Origin: Oligella sp050920755
GTDB taxonomy: Bacteria; Pseudomonadota; Gammaproteobacteria; Burkholderiales; Burkholderiaceae_B
Length of the DNA: 64,000 bases
Assembly (NCBI RefSeq): GCF_050920755.1
Contig: NZ_CP158480.1
Coordinates: 2,604,001 to 2,668,000, forward strand
Direction: 5' to 3'
Shown: piece after piece, positions 1-7,777 of the stretch
Position numbering within the stretch: the stretch's first letter is position 1
How the letters are laid out: each line of letters begins with the position of its first letter
The notes under the pieces: model-generated
What the model was told of the DNA's origin: nothing
What the model saw: the letters and a program-made list of their open reading frames with translations, nothing else
Databases searched by the model: none
Program-made: the position numbers and the translations under genes

Positions 1-1287
1 TGGATTGCGATCGGTTTAACCATCGGTGCCTACATTAACTGGTTACTCGTAGCCGGTCGTTTACGTGCCTACACCGAAACAGCGGGTAACTCCCTTACCA
101 TTTCGGATTACTTCGCAAATCGCTTTGAGGATCGTACAAACTTACTACGCATTGTATCGTCCATTGTGATCTTGCTTTTCTTTACCCTTTATTGTGCTTC
201 CGGCGTCGTGGCCTCGGCTCGCCTGTTTGAGAGTATGTTCGGTTGGGACTACAACACGGCTATGCTCTTAGGTGCGCTATTTACCATTGCCTACGTCTTT
301 ATCGGTGGTTTCCTGGCGGTAAGTTGGACCGATGCGGTTCAGGCTTCAATGATGTTTACCGCCTTAGTATTGACGCCAATCATCGTGCTTAATCAGGTAG
401 GTGGTTTTGAAGCCGCCTCAGCCATCAGCTTGGAGTTTAATCCTAACAGCTTAAACATGTTCTCAGGTGTTAGTGCTGTGGGTATTATCTCTTCTTTAGC
501 TTGGGGCTTAGGCTACTTCGGTCAGCCGCATATCTTGGCGCGCTTTATGGCTGCCGAATCGGTAAAAAGCATTCCGACTGCGCGTCGCATCAGTATCACA
601 TGGATGGTATTGTGCTTGGCCGGTGCAGTAGCCGTGGGCTTTTTCGGTATTGCTTACTTCTCACCTGTCGAAACCATCACCGATCCTGCCACCCTTGCAG
701 CGGCTAACCGCGTATTAGAGAACCCTGAGCGTGTCTTTATTGAGTTCTCAGTGCTGCTGTTCCACCCATTAATTGCCGGCTTACTGTTAGCGGCGATTTT
801 AGCGGCGGTGATGAGTACGCTTTCTGCACAATTATTGGTATGCTCCAGCTCACTCACTCAAGACGTTTATAAACCCTTTATTCGTCCGGGCGCCAGCCAA
901 AAGGAATTGGTTTGGTTCGGTCGCTTTATGGTGTTAGCGGTGGCCTTAGTTGCTATCTACTTGGCAAGAGATCCAAACAGCAAAGTATTAAATATGGTGA
1001 GCTATGCGTGGGCCGGTTTCGGTGCCGCTTTCGGTCCGATTGTAATCCTTTCCGTATTTTGGTCTCGCCTAACTGCTAAGGGTGCCTTAGTCGGTATGAT
1101 TGTCGGTGCAGCAACCGTGCTGTTATGGAAAAACTATGTTAATAGTCAACTCTATGAAATCGTACCGGGCTTTATCTTATGTGGTTTAGCAGCTATTTTA
1201 GTGAGCTTAATCGATAAAAAGCCATCCGCAACGATGCTTAAAACCTTTGATGATGTTAATCAGATCTTGATCGATTCACGTCGCTAA
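1..1287 (+). CDS. putP: Sodium/proline symporter PutP, 5' end outside window
   Basis: Inner-membrane Na+/proline symporter of the solute:sodium symporter family. The reading frame is open from base 1, so the gene starts upstream; 428 residues are visible against about 500 for the family, meaning roughly the first 70 are missing. The first visible residues (WIAIGLTIGAYINW) match an internal family segment, and the FIGGFLAVSWTDAVQASMM stretch is typical of PutP. Many hydrophobic helices follow to a short polar tail. A GTG at 166 is an internal codon, not the start. A strong hairpin terminator lies directly behind the stop codon. I am confident of the family; proline as substrate is inferred from similarity. 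Confidence 0.93.
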   Translation, partial: WIAIGLTIGAYINWLLVAGRLRAYTETAGNSLTISDYFANRFEDRTNLLRIVSSIVILLFFTLYCASGVVASARLFESMFGWDYNTAMLLGALFTIAYVFIGGFLAVSWTDAVQASMMFTALVLTPIIVLNQVGGFEAASAISLEFNPNSLNMFSGVSAVGIISSLAWGLGYFGQPHILARFMAAESVKSIPTARRISITWMVLCLAGAVAVGFFGIAYFSPVETITDPATLAAANRVLENPERVFIEFSVLLFHPLIAGLLLAAILAAVMSTLSAQLLVCSSSLTQDVYKPFIRPGASQKELVWFGRFMVLAVALVAIYLARDPNSKVLNMVSYAWAGFGAAFGPIVILSVFWSRLTAKGALVGMIVGAATVLLWKNYVNSQLYEIVPGFILCGLAAILVSLIDKKPSATMLKTFDDVNQILIDSRR

Positions 1288-1311
1288 ATCGATTGTTAAT
1301 GATTTGATAAA

Positions 1312-1350
1312 GCATCTCGCTTGCCGTTTTGGTGAGCGAGGTGCTTTTTA
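1312..1350 (+). terminator. Rho-independent terminator of putP
   Basis: A GCATCTCGCTT arm pairs, with G-T wobble, with GAGCGAGGTGC across a short loop and is followed by a run of T. It starts 25 bases behind the putP stop. Confidence 0.85.
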
Positions 1351-1368
1351 TTATTGAGGAGCAAAGCG

Positions 1369-1479
1369 ATGCAGCAGTTTCGTCAAGTAGCACCCCATGA
1401 GATCGATTTCACCAGTGGGGAGAGAGCTCTGAACATCCCCAACTCACCGCATAAGAACAAGTGGAAAACAAAGGCCTGA
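1369..1479 (+). CDS. Possible 36-residue small protein
   Basis: An ATG frame of 36 codons begins eight bases behind a GAGGA ribosome binding site and encodes a polar peptide starting MQQFRQVAPHEIDF. It sits between the putP terminator and an 11-bp perfect inverted repeat that could end its transcript. I recognise no family. It may equally be the remains of a longer gene, since the neighbouring segment holds another gene relict. Confidence is low because short frames with a plausible binding site arise by chance. Confidence 0.3.
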   Translation: MQQFRQVAPHEIDFTSGERALNIPNSPHKNKWKTKA

Positions 1480-1492
1480 CTTATTAAACTAC

Positions 1493-1519
1493 AGGATCCT
1501 AATGATATATTAGGATCCT
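1493..1519. repeat. Perfect inverted repeat, 11-bp arms
   Basis: AGGATCCTAAT and ATTAGGATCCT flank a 5-base loop. There is only a short T-rich stretch afterwards, so it is a weak terminator candidate for the small frame before it, or a protein binding site. Confidence 0.5.
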
Positions 1520-1552
1520 ATGTTTTAAAGTGAACCAAGATTCTTAGAGGGC

Positions 1553-1798
1553 TTAGTGTAAACGCTCAAGCAACTGCTGGGGTATGCCGGTTATCTCTTT
1601 AATCTCCGTCAATGAGTAACCGCGTGATTTGAGATTTTGTGCGATCTCAAGTTGATTCTCGGCTTTACCCTCAGCTTCACCAAAGATTATCCTAAGACAT
1701 TCACACGCGTAAAAGATCGACATGGGCGCTTTTTGTCCACCCCCTTTTTTGATGCTTGTAAGTGCAATGGGCGCACACTTACCACCAAACAGTGAGCC
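1553..1798 (-). pseudogene. Rpn-family nuclease/transposase, C-terminal remnant
   Basis: An open frame without a proper 5' end encodes about 80 residues. Its C-terminus has the GEAEGKAENQLEIAQNLK helix followed by SRGYSLTEIKEITGIP, the characteristic tail of Rpn-family recombination-promoting nucleases (PD-(D/E)XK putative transposases), which end in a Glu/Gly/Lys-rich helix and a small helical domain. The nuclease domain is absent, and an in-frame stop lies at the upstream edge (1799-1801). An ATG at 1723 could still give a 56-residue product. I read it as a relict. The family call rests on the tail only. Confidence 0.5.
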
Positions 1799-1841
1799 TT
1801 AACGCTTACCCTTGTTTAGGGCTTTTTTTAAGCAAGGCGCT

Positions 1842-2474
1842 TTAATCCAAACTATGAGGATCGGCCTTCAACATTAAATGCGCTAATTCTGCGGCGCTAC
1901 TGATTTCGGCTTTTTCCATCACATTTTGACGGTGAATATGCACGGTTTTCTCGCTAATATCTAATTGCTGAGCAATTAAGCGATTGGACTGACCGCGCGC
2001 AAGTAAATTTGCTACCTGCTTTTCACGGGGAGAAAGACGAGCCAGAACTTCTTCCGCCTCTTGCCTGCGTTGCAGATTTTCTCTTGTTTGTTGCGCAAAA
2101 CGTGCCGCTGCCGCCACTTCATCTAAGAGTACTTGATCTTTGAAAGGCTTACTTAAAAAACCATAGGCGCCAAGCTTCATGGCTTGCACGGCCATTTCAA
2201 TATCACCGTGACCGGTCAGGAAAATAATCGGCGTAATCCAACCGACCTCATTGAGCTTAAGCTGCAATTCCATACCACTCATCAGCGGCATACGAATATC
2301 CAATAAAATACAGCCCGCTTCCGCTACCGGTTCGGGATAAGCCTCCAAAAACTCGGGCGCAGAAGCGAAGGCCTCTACGCGCCAGTCCAAATCCTCCAAT
2401 AAAAACACCAATGAACGACGGAAGGCATCATCATCATCAATGACAAAAACTAGATTCGTATCAACGGCGTCCAT
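1842..2474 (-). CDS. FixJ/TtrR-type two-component response regulator
   Basis: Transcriptional response regulator of 210 residues. The receiver domain shows the acidic pocket VIDDDDAF (around residues 11-18), the phospho-acceptor Asp in CILLDIRMP (about residue 59), the LTGHGD switch threonine and the SKPF lysine. A LuxR/FixJ-type helix-turn-helix (LSPREKQVANLLARGQSNRL) occupies roughly residues 145-195. I chose the ATG at 2474 because AGGA lies 5 bases upstream; the longer frame would need a TTG start without a binding site. It follows the sensor kinase on the same strand, so the two form one unit. TtrR (tetrathionate) is the closest named pattern, but the actual signal is unknown. Confidence 0.85.
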   Translation of the reverse strand: MDAVDTNLVFVIDDDDAFRRSLVFLLEDLDWRVEAFASAPEFLEAYPEPVAEAGCILLDIRMPLMSGMELQLKLNEVGWITPIIFLTGHGDIEMAVQAMKLGAYGFLSKPFKDQVLLDEVAAAARFAQQTRENLQRRQEAEEVLARLSPREKQVANLLARGQSNRLIAQQLDISEKTVHIHRQNVMEKAEISSAAELAHLMLKADPHSLD

Positions 2475-2520
2475 ATATGTCCTAAAATGCTTGTGGTAGA
2501 TGATTAAGGATAACGGCAAA

Positions 2521-4524
2521 TTACTGATCGGGCAAACTTAAAGTAAAAATCGCACCATTTAATGTCCTATTGTTGGACTCCGGCATGCTGTCGGCAGGCG
2601 GTGCTAAATCCACTACCAGCTTCCCGCCATGAGCCTCGGCAATGGTTCTACACACCGATACACCCAAACCCAGCCCCTCAGCTTTACTAGTATAAAAGGT
2701 CTCAAACAGATTTTCATAAGCTTCCGGACTCAGTCCGGGGCCGTTATCCTGCACGGTGATATGCACTTGATTTTCCGTTTGCCAAAGCGTTAAGTGAATA
2801 ACCGGTTCCACAGCTCCCGCTTCGACCATAGCATCATAGCCATTTTTTAGAAGATTAATTAAAGCTTGTTGAATTTGTACCGGATCCACGGTCAGACTTT
2901 TAACCGTACCTAAACGATCAGACAATATCACTTCAGGTGGCGTTGACAGCATACCGCTAAACAATTGTACCGCCTCCTCACAGACCGCACGAATCTGCAC
3001 TTTTTCCAAGCGCATCGGTCGTTTACGGGCAAAAGAGCGTACGCCCTGAATGATATTCGACGCCCTTTCGGTCTGCTCGATAATCTCATTAGTCGCTAAG
3101 CGCAAATCCTCCTCGCTTAAACGCTGCTTATCCAGACGCCGCAAAAGACTGCGCGAGTAATTCCCGATGGTCGCTAATGGCTGATTCAATTCATGCGCCA
3201 AAGTACCGGACATTTCCCCTAAAATCACCAATTTTGCTTGGTGATTGAACTGCTCCTGCACCTCATTAATCCGGTCTTGTAACGCCTTTTGATGATCCAA
3301 AGCCAATTCCAAGGCAGCGGTTCGTTTACTGACCAAATAACGTACCCGTGCGGTATATAAACCACCACATGCAATTAAAAACAAAATCGCCGCTAATAAC
3401 CACCAATAGCGTTTAAAATACTCGATTAATGGAATCTCACCGGGATTATAAAAAACCAGTTCCAGCTCTTTAAACAGATCAAAAAGATCGCGCGTACTAC
3501 CCAAGACCGTCCATAGCATGGCACCGTTTCCACCATCATGGGGTGGCGCATTTAATAAGCTTTGCAACACCTCACGGTTTTGTTCGAGATGATTGTTTTT
3601 TACACCGGAAAGAATCCACCCCGGATATAGGCGAGTGGTCACCTGACATGGAAAATCGCTATTGGCAACCGGCTCAATCACCTCAAAACGCTCCTGCCAT
3701 TGAGGTAGATTTTCCAGCACACAGGCACGTAGCACACCGGTATCCGCCTGACCGTTTGCCACCGCATCAATCACTCGATTCATCGGAAAGCCCACGGTTT
3801 GCAACTGCATCTGCTTTTCAGGATACACACCGCGCGCTCTAAGCTCACGTAAAATCATACGATAACCACCGAAAGCCTCATTACTCACAATCGCCATACT
3901 GTGACCGGGCAAATCCTCAAAGCCTTGAATGGCTTGGTTATCACGCCGTTTAATCAACACCGATCCTAAGCTATAAGGGGACAATGGCTCACCGGCATAA
4001 ACTTGTGAGAGCATATTATTAATGCCATAGTCATAATGCAACACCGGATACAGCCCGGGATTAGTAATCACGTAATCCACCGCCTGATCGCGCACTAACT
4101 TGATAATCTCATCATGCTCAGCGGCAATCAGCTCGAAGTCATATTGAGGTAGATCCTGACGCAACCATTCCAACATAAAGCGCCATTCTTGTAACGTATG
4201 CTCGGCCCCCAAATAGCTTTGGGCAGCGATATGTATCAGTGGTTTTTGAACCGACTCAACCTGCTGATTGTTATATTGGACGGTATTGAGCTGCGGTGTC
4301 ATCACGGCACTTTGATTGCCGGAATCGACGGCATTTTTTACATAGCTTTGAGGGTCGCCAGTGCTTTCTGCAGTCGCAGCGTTAAGCACGACGGGCGCAC
4401 TTAGACAAAGTATCGCCAAGCGTCTTTTTATTTTAAAATTAAAACTATTTAATAACCGCCCAAAACGCTTCACCGCACCCACCGACAAAAAATGCTCGGG
4501 CTGACCATCAATACATCCATACAC
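2521..4524 (-). CDS. TtrS-like sensor histidine kinase with periplasmic binding domain
   Basis: Membrane sensor kinase of up to 667 residues. An N-terminal hydrophobic segment (about 35-50) acts as signal or anchor. Residues about 95-345 form a phosphate/phosphonate-binding-protein-like domain (PhnD/TtrS type), followed by a transmembrane helix near 373-392, a short coiled linker, the phosphorylated His in TLAHELNQPL (about 444), the N box LINLLKNGYDAM, and the ATP-binding VQDNGPGL and GLGLGVSVC. This layout is that of TtrS, which senses tetrathionate, but ligands of relatives differ. The start is uncertain: the frame opens with GTG at 4524 and has no clear binding site. It is co-directional with its response regulator. 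Confidence 0.85.
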   Translation of the reverse strand: MYGCIDGQPEHFLSVGAVKRFGRLLNSFNFKIKRRLAILCLSAPVVLNAATAESTGDPQSYVKNAVDSGNQSAVMTPQLNTVQYNNQQVESVQKPLIHIAAQSYLGAEHTLQEWRFMLEWLRQDLPQYDFELIAAEHDEIIKLVRDQAVDYVITNPGLYPVLHYDYGINNMLSQVYAGEPLSPYSLGSVLIKRRDNQAIQGFEDLPGHSMAIVSNEAFGGYRMILRELRARGVYPEKQMQLQTVGFPMNRVIDAVANGQADTGVLRACVLENLPQWQERFEVIEPVANSDFPCQVTTRLYPGWILSGVKNNHLEQNREVLQSLLNAPPHDGGNGAMLWTVLGSTRDLFDLFKELELVFYNPGEIPLIEYFKRYWWLLAAILFLIACGGLYTARVRYLVSKRTAALELALDHQKALQDRINEVQEQFNHQAKLVILGEMSGTLAHELNQPLATIGNYSRSLLRRLDKQRLSEEDLRLATNEIIEQTERASNIIQGVRSFARKRPMRLEKVQIRAVCEEAVQLFSGMLSTPPEVILSDRLGTVKSLTVDPVQIQQALINLLKNGYDAMVEAGAVEPVIHLTLWQTENQVHITVQDNGPGLSPEAYENLFETFYTSKAEGLGLGVSVCRTIAEAHGGKLVVDLAPPADSMPESNNRTLNGAIFTLSLPDQ

Positions 4525-4606
4525 TTATAAGATGCGCCCCTCTCTCAGTAAAGTAGTATAACCTGAGCTAAAGCCTTGCGCTTTTAATGTTTAGACGTTT
4601 AAGTGT

Positions 4607-5372
4607 TTAAGAGAAAGTCTCTTCTTCAAGCGCAAGATGCGCTTTTTTAAACCAAGCAATTTCCTGATGCAATTTCACCACCTCACCAATCACCATCAAC
4701 GCAGGTCGTGGTGCTTGTTGTGCCAGTGCAGCCAGCTCGGACAAGGTGCCGATACTCACTTCCTGCTTAGCCGTGGTGCCATTACTGATAATGGCAATGG
4801 GTGTATTGCCGGCACGGCCACACTTAATTAATTGCGCTTGAATCGTTTCAGCTTTAAGCGTACCCATATAGATCACAAGGGTTTGCCGAGTTTTAGCCAA
4901 TGCATCCCAATCCTGATTATCTTTGGACTCTGCCCCCTGTCCACTGATTAAAAGCGCACTATGCGCAAGCGCTCGATGAGTTAGGGGGATGCCGGCATAG
5001 ACGGTCGCACCAAGCGCAGCACTAATACCCGGCACGATGCGAAACGGGATATCGGCGGCAGCCAACACCTGCGCTTCTTCGCCCCCCACGACCGAATACA
5101 AAGGGATCGCCACCTTTTAGGCGTACCACCCGTTTACCCTCTTTTGCTAAAGTCACCATCAACTGATTGGTATACTCCTGAATCACCTGATGTGCGCCGG
5201 CGCGCTTACCTACATTAATGCGTTCTGCATCGCGCCGCACCAGTTCTAAAACCTCATCCGAGACCAGTGCATCGTACAGCACCACATCGGCAGATTGTAT
5301 TGCCTGTAAAGCTTTCAGGGTTAATAAACCGGCATCGCAGGGGCCTGCGCCGACTAATACCACCTCACCGTA
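4607..5372 (-). pseudogene. cysG: CysG C-terminal uroporphyrinogen-III methyltransferase domain, frameshifted
   Basis: This is the SAM-dependent methyltransferase half of sirohaem synthase, which turns uroporphyrinogen III into precorrin-2. It continues in the same frame as the N-terminal half but is separated from it by an in-frame TAA (5373-5375); the sequence after that stop, YGEVVLVGAG, is the normal domain linker. A second lesion is a G6 tract (C6 at 5082-5087 on the + strand): the frame runs RLKGGDPFVFGRGG and then shifts, and one G fewer would restore the conserved GRGGEEAQVL. A third change replaces the second Gly of the SAM-site GAGPGD motif by Cys. The rest, including GIPLTHR, is well preserved, so inactivation looks recent. 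Confidence 0.88.
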
Positions 5373-6038
5373 TTAACGGCGGCGCTGCTGTTGTTGTGCT
5401 GCCAAAATGCTTTGACGCATAATCTCATCGGCTCTTTCCTCATCGCCTACTTCAATCACACCGCTTAAAGGGCCCAGAAAAATCTCTTCCCAAAAATAAC
5501 GACGCTTTGCCAGGGAGCTGATTTTTCGACGCACTTCATGGCGCCATTTTTCTACATACGTTGCCACCTTGCCGATATGTTGTGGTAACAGACTTTCGAT
5601 TTTTTCACGCCATAAACGCGCCAACACCGGTGCGGTTCCGCCACTGCTGATAACGATTTGCAAGGGGTTTCTATCAATTACTGCCGGGGTGATATAAGAA
5701 CATTGACGAGGACTATCGACCACGTTGCAGAACTTGGCCTGTGCTTCAGCAGCGGCATAAACACGCTGATTCAAGGCTTCATCATCTGTTGCCGCCACGG
5801 CTAAATAAACTGATAGTAATTGCTCAGGATAAAAGTGCTCACCCAGATACTCAATCTTTTTTTCTGCTTGCCAATATAAAAACTGCTCGGATAATTCACG
5901 CGCCACCACCTGTAGGCGCGCCCCTGCTTTTAATAAGGCGGTGGCTTTATGCTCAGCAACTGAACCGGCACCGACCAATAAAACGGGACGATTCTTGAGA
6001 TTGGCAAACAATGCAAAATAACCGGAAAAATGGCTCAT
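5373..6038 (-). CDS. cysG: CysG N-terminal domain: precorrin-2 dehydrogenase/sirohydrochlorin ferrochelatase
   Basis: The N-terminal half of a sirohaem synthase that is a single fused protein in related bacteria. The 221 residues show the NAD-binding GAGSVAEHKA (about 23-32), AATDDEALNQRV, FCNVVDSPRQCSYITPA and SSGGTAPVLARLWREKIESL, all conserved. The frame ends in TAA after a Gln/Arg-rich stretch (QQQQRRR), exactly at the linker to the methyltransferase domain. As a free-standing protein it could still oxidise precorrin-2 and insert iron, as Met8p or CysG-N do, but its substrate would have to come from another methyltransferase because the downstream domain is frameshifted. Functional status is therefore doubtful. 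Confidence 0.85.
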   Translation of the reverse strand: MSHFSGYFALFANLKNRPVLLVGAGSVAEHKATALLKAGARLQVVARELSEQFLYWQAEKKIEYLGEHFYPEQLLSVYLAVAATDDEALNQRVYAAAEAQAKFCNVVDSPRQCSYITPAVIDRNPLQIVISSGGTAPVLARLWREKIESLLPQHIGKVATYVEKWRHEVRRKISSLAKRRYFWEEIFLGPLSGVIEVGDEERADEIMRQSILAAQQQQRRR

Positions 6039-6194
6039 AACTTTGTATAAAAACGGATTGTATTAAGACACTTTATTAAATCGCATCAAAGGCTTAAAAC
6101 AAAGGATCAATAATTTCTATACTTAAAGCTTTTGGTTATATGATGAGTGGAGATGTTGCGCTGTGGTGTCAGTGTGCCGGCGCCGCTTTATAAA

Positions 6195-6866
6195 TCAAAA
6201 CTCGGGCGCCACCTCCTTCCATTGCCCCGGTTGTAAATCTTCTAAAGTCCAAGGACCGATTTGCACACGTATCAAACGTAGGGTTGGCAGCCCAACGGCT
6301 GCAGTCATACGACGCACTTGTCTATTTTTACCCTCGGAGATAGATAATGCAATCCAAGTGGTAGGGATATTGGCTCTATAGCGTATCGGTGAATGACGCG
6401 GCCATATATCGGGTGCGGCTATTAGCTCGACCTTGGCAGGCAAGGTCTTACCGTCCTTTAACAACACGCCCTCTCGCAGCTGCTGCAATTGCATTTCACC
6501 GGGCTCGCCTTCAACCTGTGCCCAGTAAGTTTTAATCATGCCGTATTTCGGTTCGGCAATGCGGGCTTGCAAAGCACCGTCATTGGTTAATAACAAAAGA
6601 CCTTCGCTATTGCGATCCAAGCGACCGGCAGCATATACATCCTTTATCGGAATATAGTCCTTTAAAGTGCTGCGACCCGCCTCATCGGTAAATTGCGTCA
6701 GCACATCGTAGGGCTTATTAAAAAGAATTAAACGCGGCTTTTCTTGCGCTATGCGAGCAGCGCGCGGAACACGAGTACTATGTCGACCACGAGAAGCCCC
6801 TGTTCGACGACTAACGTCCACATTACTTGCCTTGTACGGACGATGCTTTTTATCCAAAGACCTCAC
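6195..6866 (-). CDS. rluE: 23S rRNA pseudouridine synthase RluE
   Basis: RsuA/RluB/E/F-type pseudouridine synthase acting on 23S rRNA. The catalytic Asp lies in AAGRLDRNSEGLLLLTNDG, preceded by LILFNKPYDVLTQF. The C-terminal KNRQVRRMTAAVGLPTLRL motif is also typical. There is no S4 domain, as in RluE; the N-terminal 40 residues are basic and probably disordered. The start is a GTG that shares one base with the TAG stop of the IclR gene upstream, so the two are probably translationally coupled, although no functional link is evident. At 223 residues it has the usual length. Confidence 0.9.
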   Translation of the reverse strand: MRSLDKKHRPYKASNVDVSRRTGASRGRHSTRVPRAARIAQEKPRLILFNKPYDVLTQFTDEAGRSTLKDYIPIKDVYAAGRLDRNSEGLLLLTNDGALQARIAEPKYGMIKTYWAQVEGEPGEMQLQQLREGVLLKDGKTLPAKVELIAAPDIWPRHSPIRYRANIPTTWIALSISEGKNRQVRRMTAAVGLPTLRLIRVQIGPWTLEDLQPGQWKEVAPEF

Positions 6867-7666
6867 TATAACTGCTCCAATGCTGCACCTAAAGCCTTAA
6901 GCGGCTTGGCCACTTTATCAATTAACTGCCCCAAATCAACGCGTGATGAGGGCGCACTGGCATTGAGCGCATAGAGACCGTTTTTTGCCGCGTCACTACG
7001 TACAGGGATCGCAATGGCCGTAATATCATGAGAAAACTCGCCCACTGAATAGCAAAAGCCATGCGCCTTATAAAATTCCATTTGCTGCTCCAAGAGTGCT
7101 TTTTTAGGGCTAAAAGCCTCCTCTAACAAGGGGCGCAAGCGACGCTCCTCCAACAGCATACGTTGGCCCTCATTTAATGCACTGTAATAAACCCGGCCAA
7201 TGGCCGTATCAATCAGCGGCACCGTTGAACCTACCGTTAACTGCACGGCCAGACGAGCCGGTGAGCGGATACTTTCCAAATAGCGCATCTCACCACCCTC
7301 CTCGACCGCCAGACTAACCGAAACCTCATACTTTTCCGCAAAAGCCATTAATAAAGGCTTAGCATCACGCACCAAATGGTCTCTATCCGACGCCATTTCC
7401 CCTAACTCACGTAGACGAATATCACTCACATACAAACCGGTGGTGGGATGCTTACGCAGAAAACGCATTTTTATCAAGGTATTCAATATACGACTGACGG
7501 TTGCCTTAGGTAATTGGGTCATTTCCGTGATTTGCTGATGCGATATACCATGCGTATAAAAGCGTAGTGCATATAAAACAGCCAGACCTCGAGCTAAGGA
7601 AGTAATAAATTGTCGATCATTTTCCTCTTCGCTCTGCGCGATTATTGTTAATAAGTCATCCAACAC
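6866..7666 (-). CDS. IclR-family regulator, probably of the glutarate genes
   Basis: IclR-family transcription factor of 266 residues. A winged helix (about 22-85) contains HQQITEMTQLPKATVSRILNTL; the C-terminal effector domain shows YLESIRS, VGSTVPLIDTAIGRVYYSAL and GEFSHDITAIAIPV. The start is GTG at 7666; no ATG is available further in without cutting the winged helix. It is divergent from gcdH across 111 bases that contain a perfect palindrome, which suggests it controls gcdH and the CoA-transferase, presumably in response to glutarate or a derivative. That target assignment is inference from position; in pseudomonads this job belongs to a LysR-type GcdR. Confidence 0.88.
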   Translation of the reverse strand: MLDDLLTIIAQSEEENDRQFITSLARGLAVLYALRFYTHGISHQQITEMTQLPKATVSRILNTLIKMRFLRKHPTTGLYVSDIRLRELGEMASDRDHLVRDAKPLLMAFAEKYEVSVSLAVEEGGEMRYLESIRSPARLAVQLTVGSTVPLIDTAIGRVYYSALNEGQRMLLEERRLRPLLEEAFSPKKALLEQQMEFYKAHGFCYSVGEFSHDITAIAIPVRSDAAKNGLYALNASAPSSRVDLGQLIDKVAKPLKALGAALEQL

Positions 7667-7727
7667 TTTACAAAACCATTAAAAAAGAGTAAATTTAGTC
7701 CTATTGTTCCGCTTAGTATATCATTAA

Positions 7728-7742
7728 TTTCGCATAGCGAAA
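7728..7742. promoter_or_regulatory. Candidate IclR operator in the gcdH promoter
   Basis: TTTCGC-ATA-GCGAAA is a perfect 6+6 palindrome. A plausible -10 element (TATTAT) follows at 7744-7749, directed toward gcdH, so a bound protein would sit in the promoter core. The site lies between a divergently placed IclR gene and gcdH. Confidence 0.55.
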
Positions 7743-7777
7743 CTATTATTTTAAACCGCCCGAGGAGAGTTAGAAAT

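Noticed and set aside
5082..5087. G6 tract in cysG as a phase-variable switch
   Set aside because: A six-base tract is short for programmed slippage, and the upstream TAA and the changed SAM motif would still impair the gene; decay is the simpler reading.
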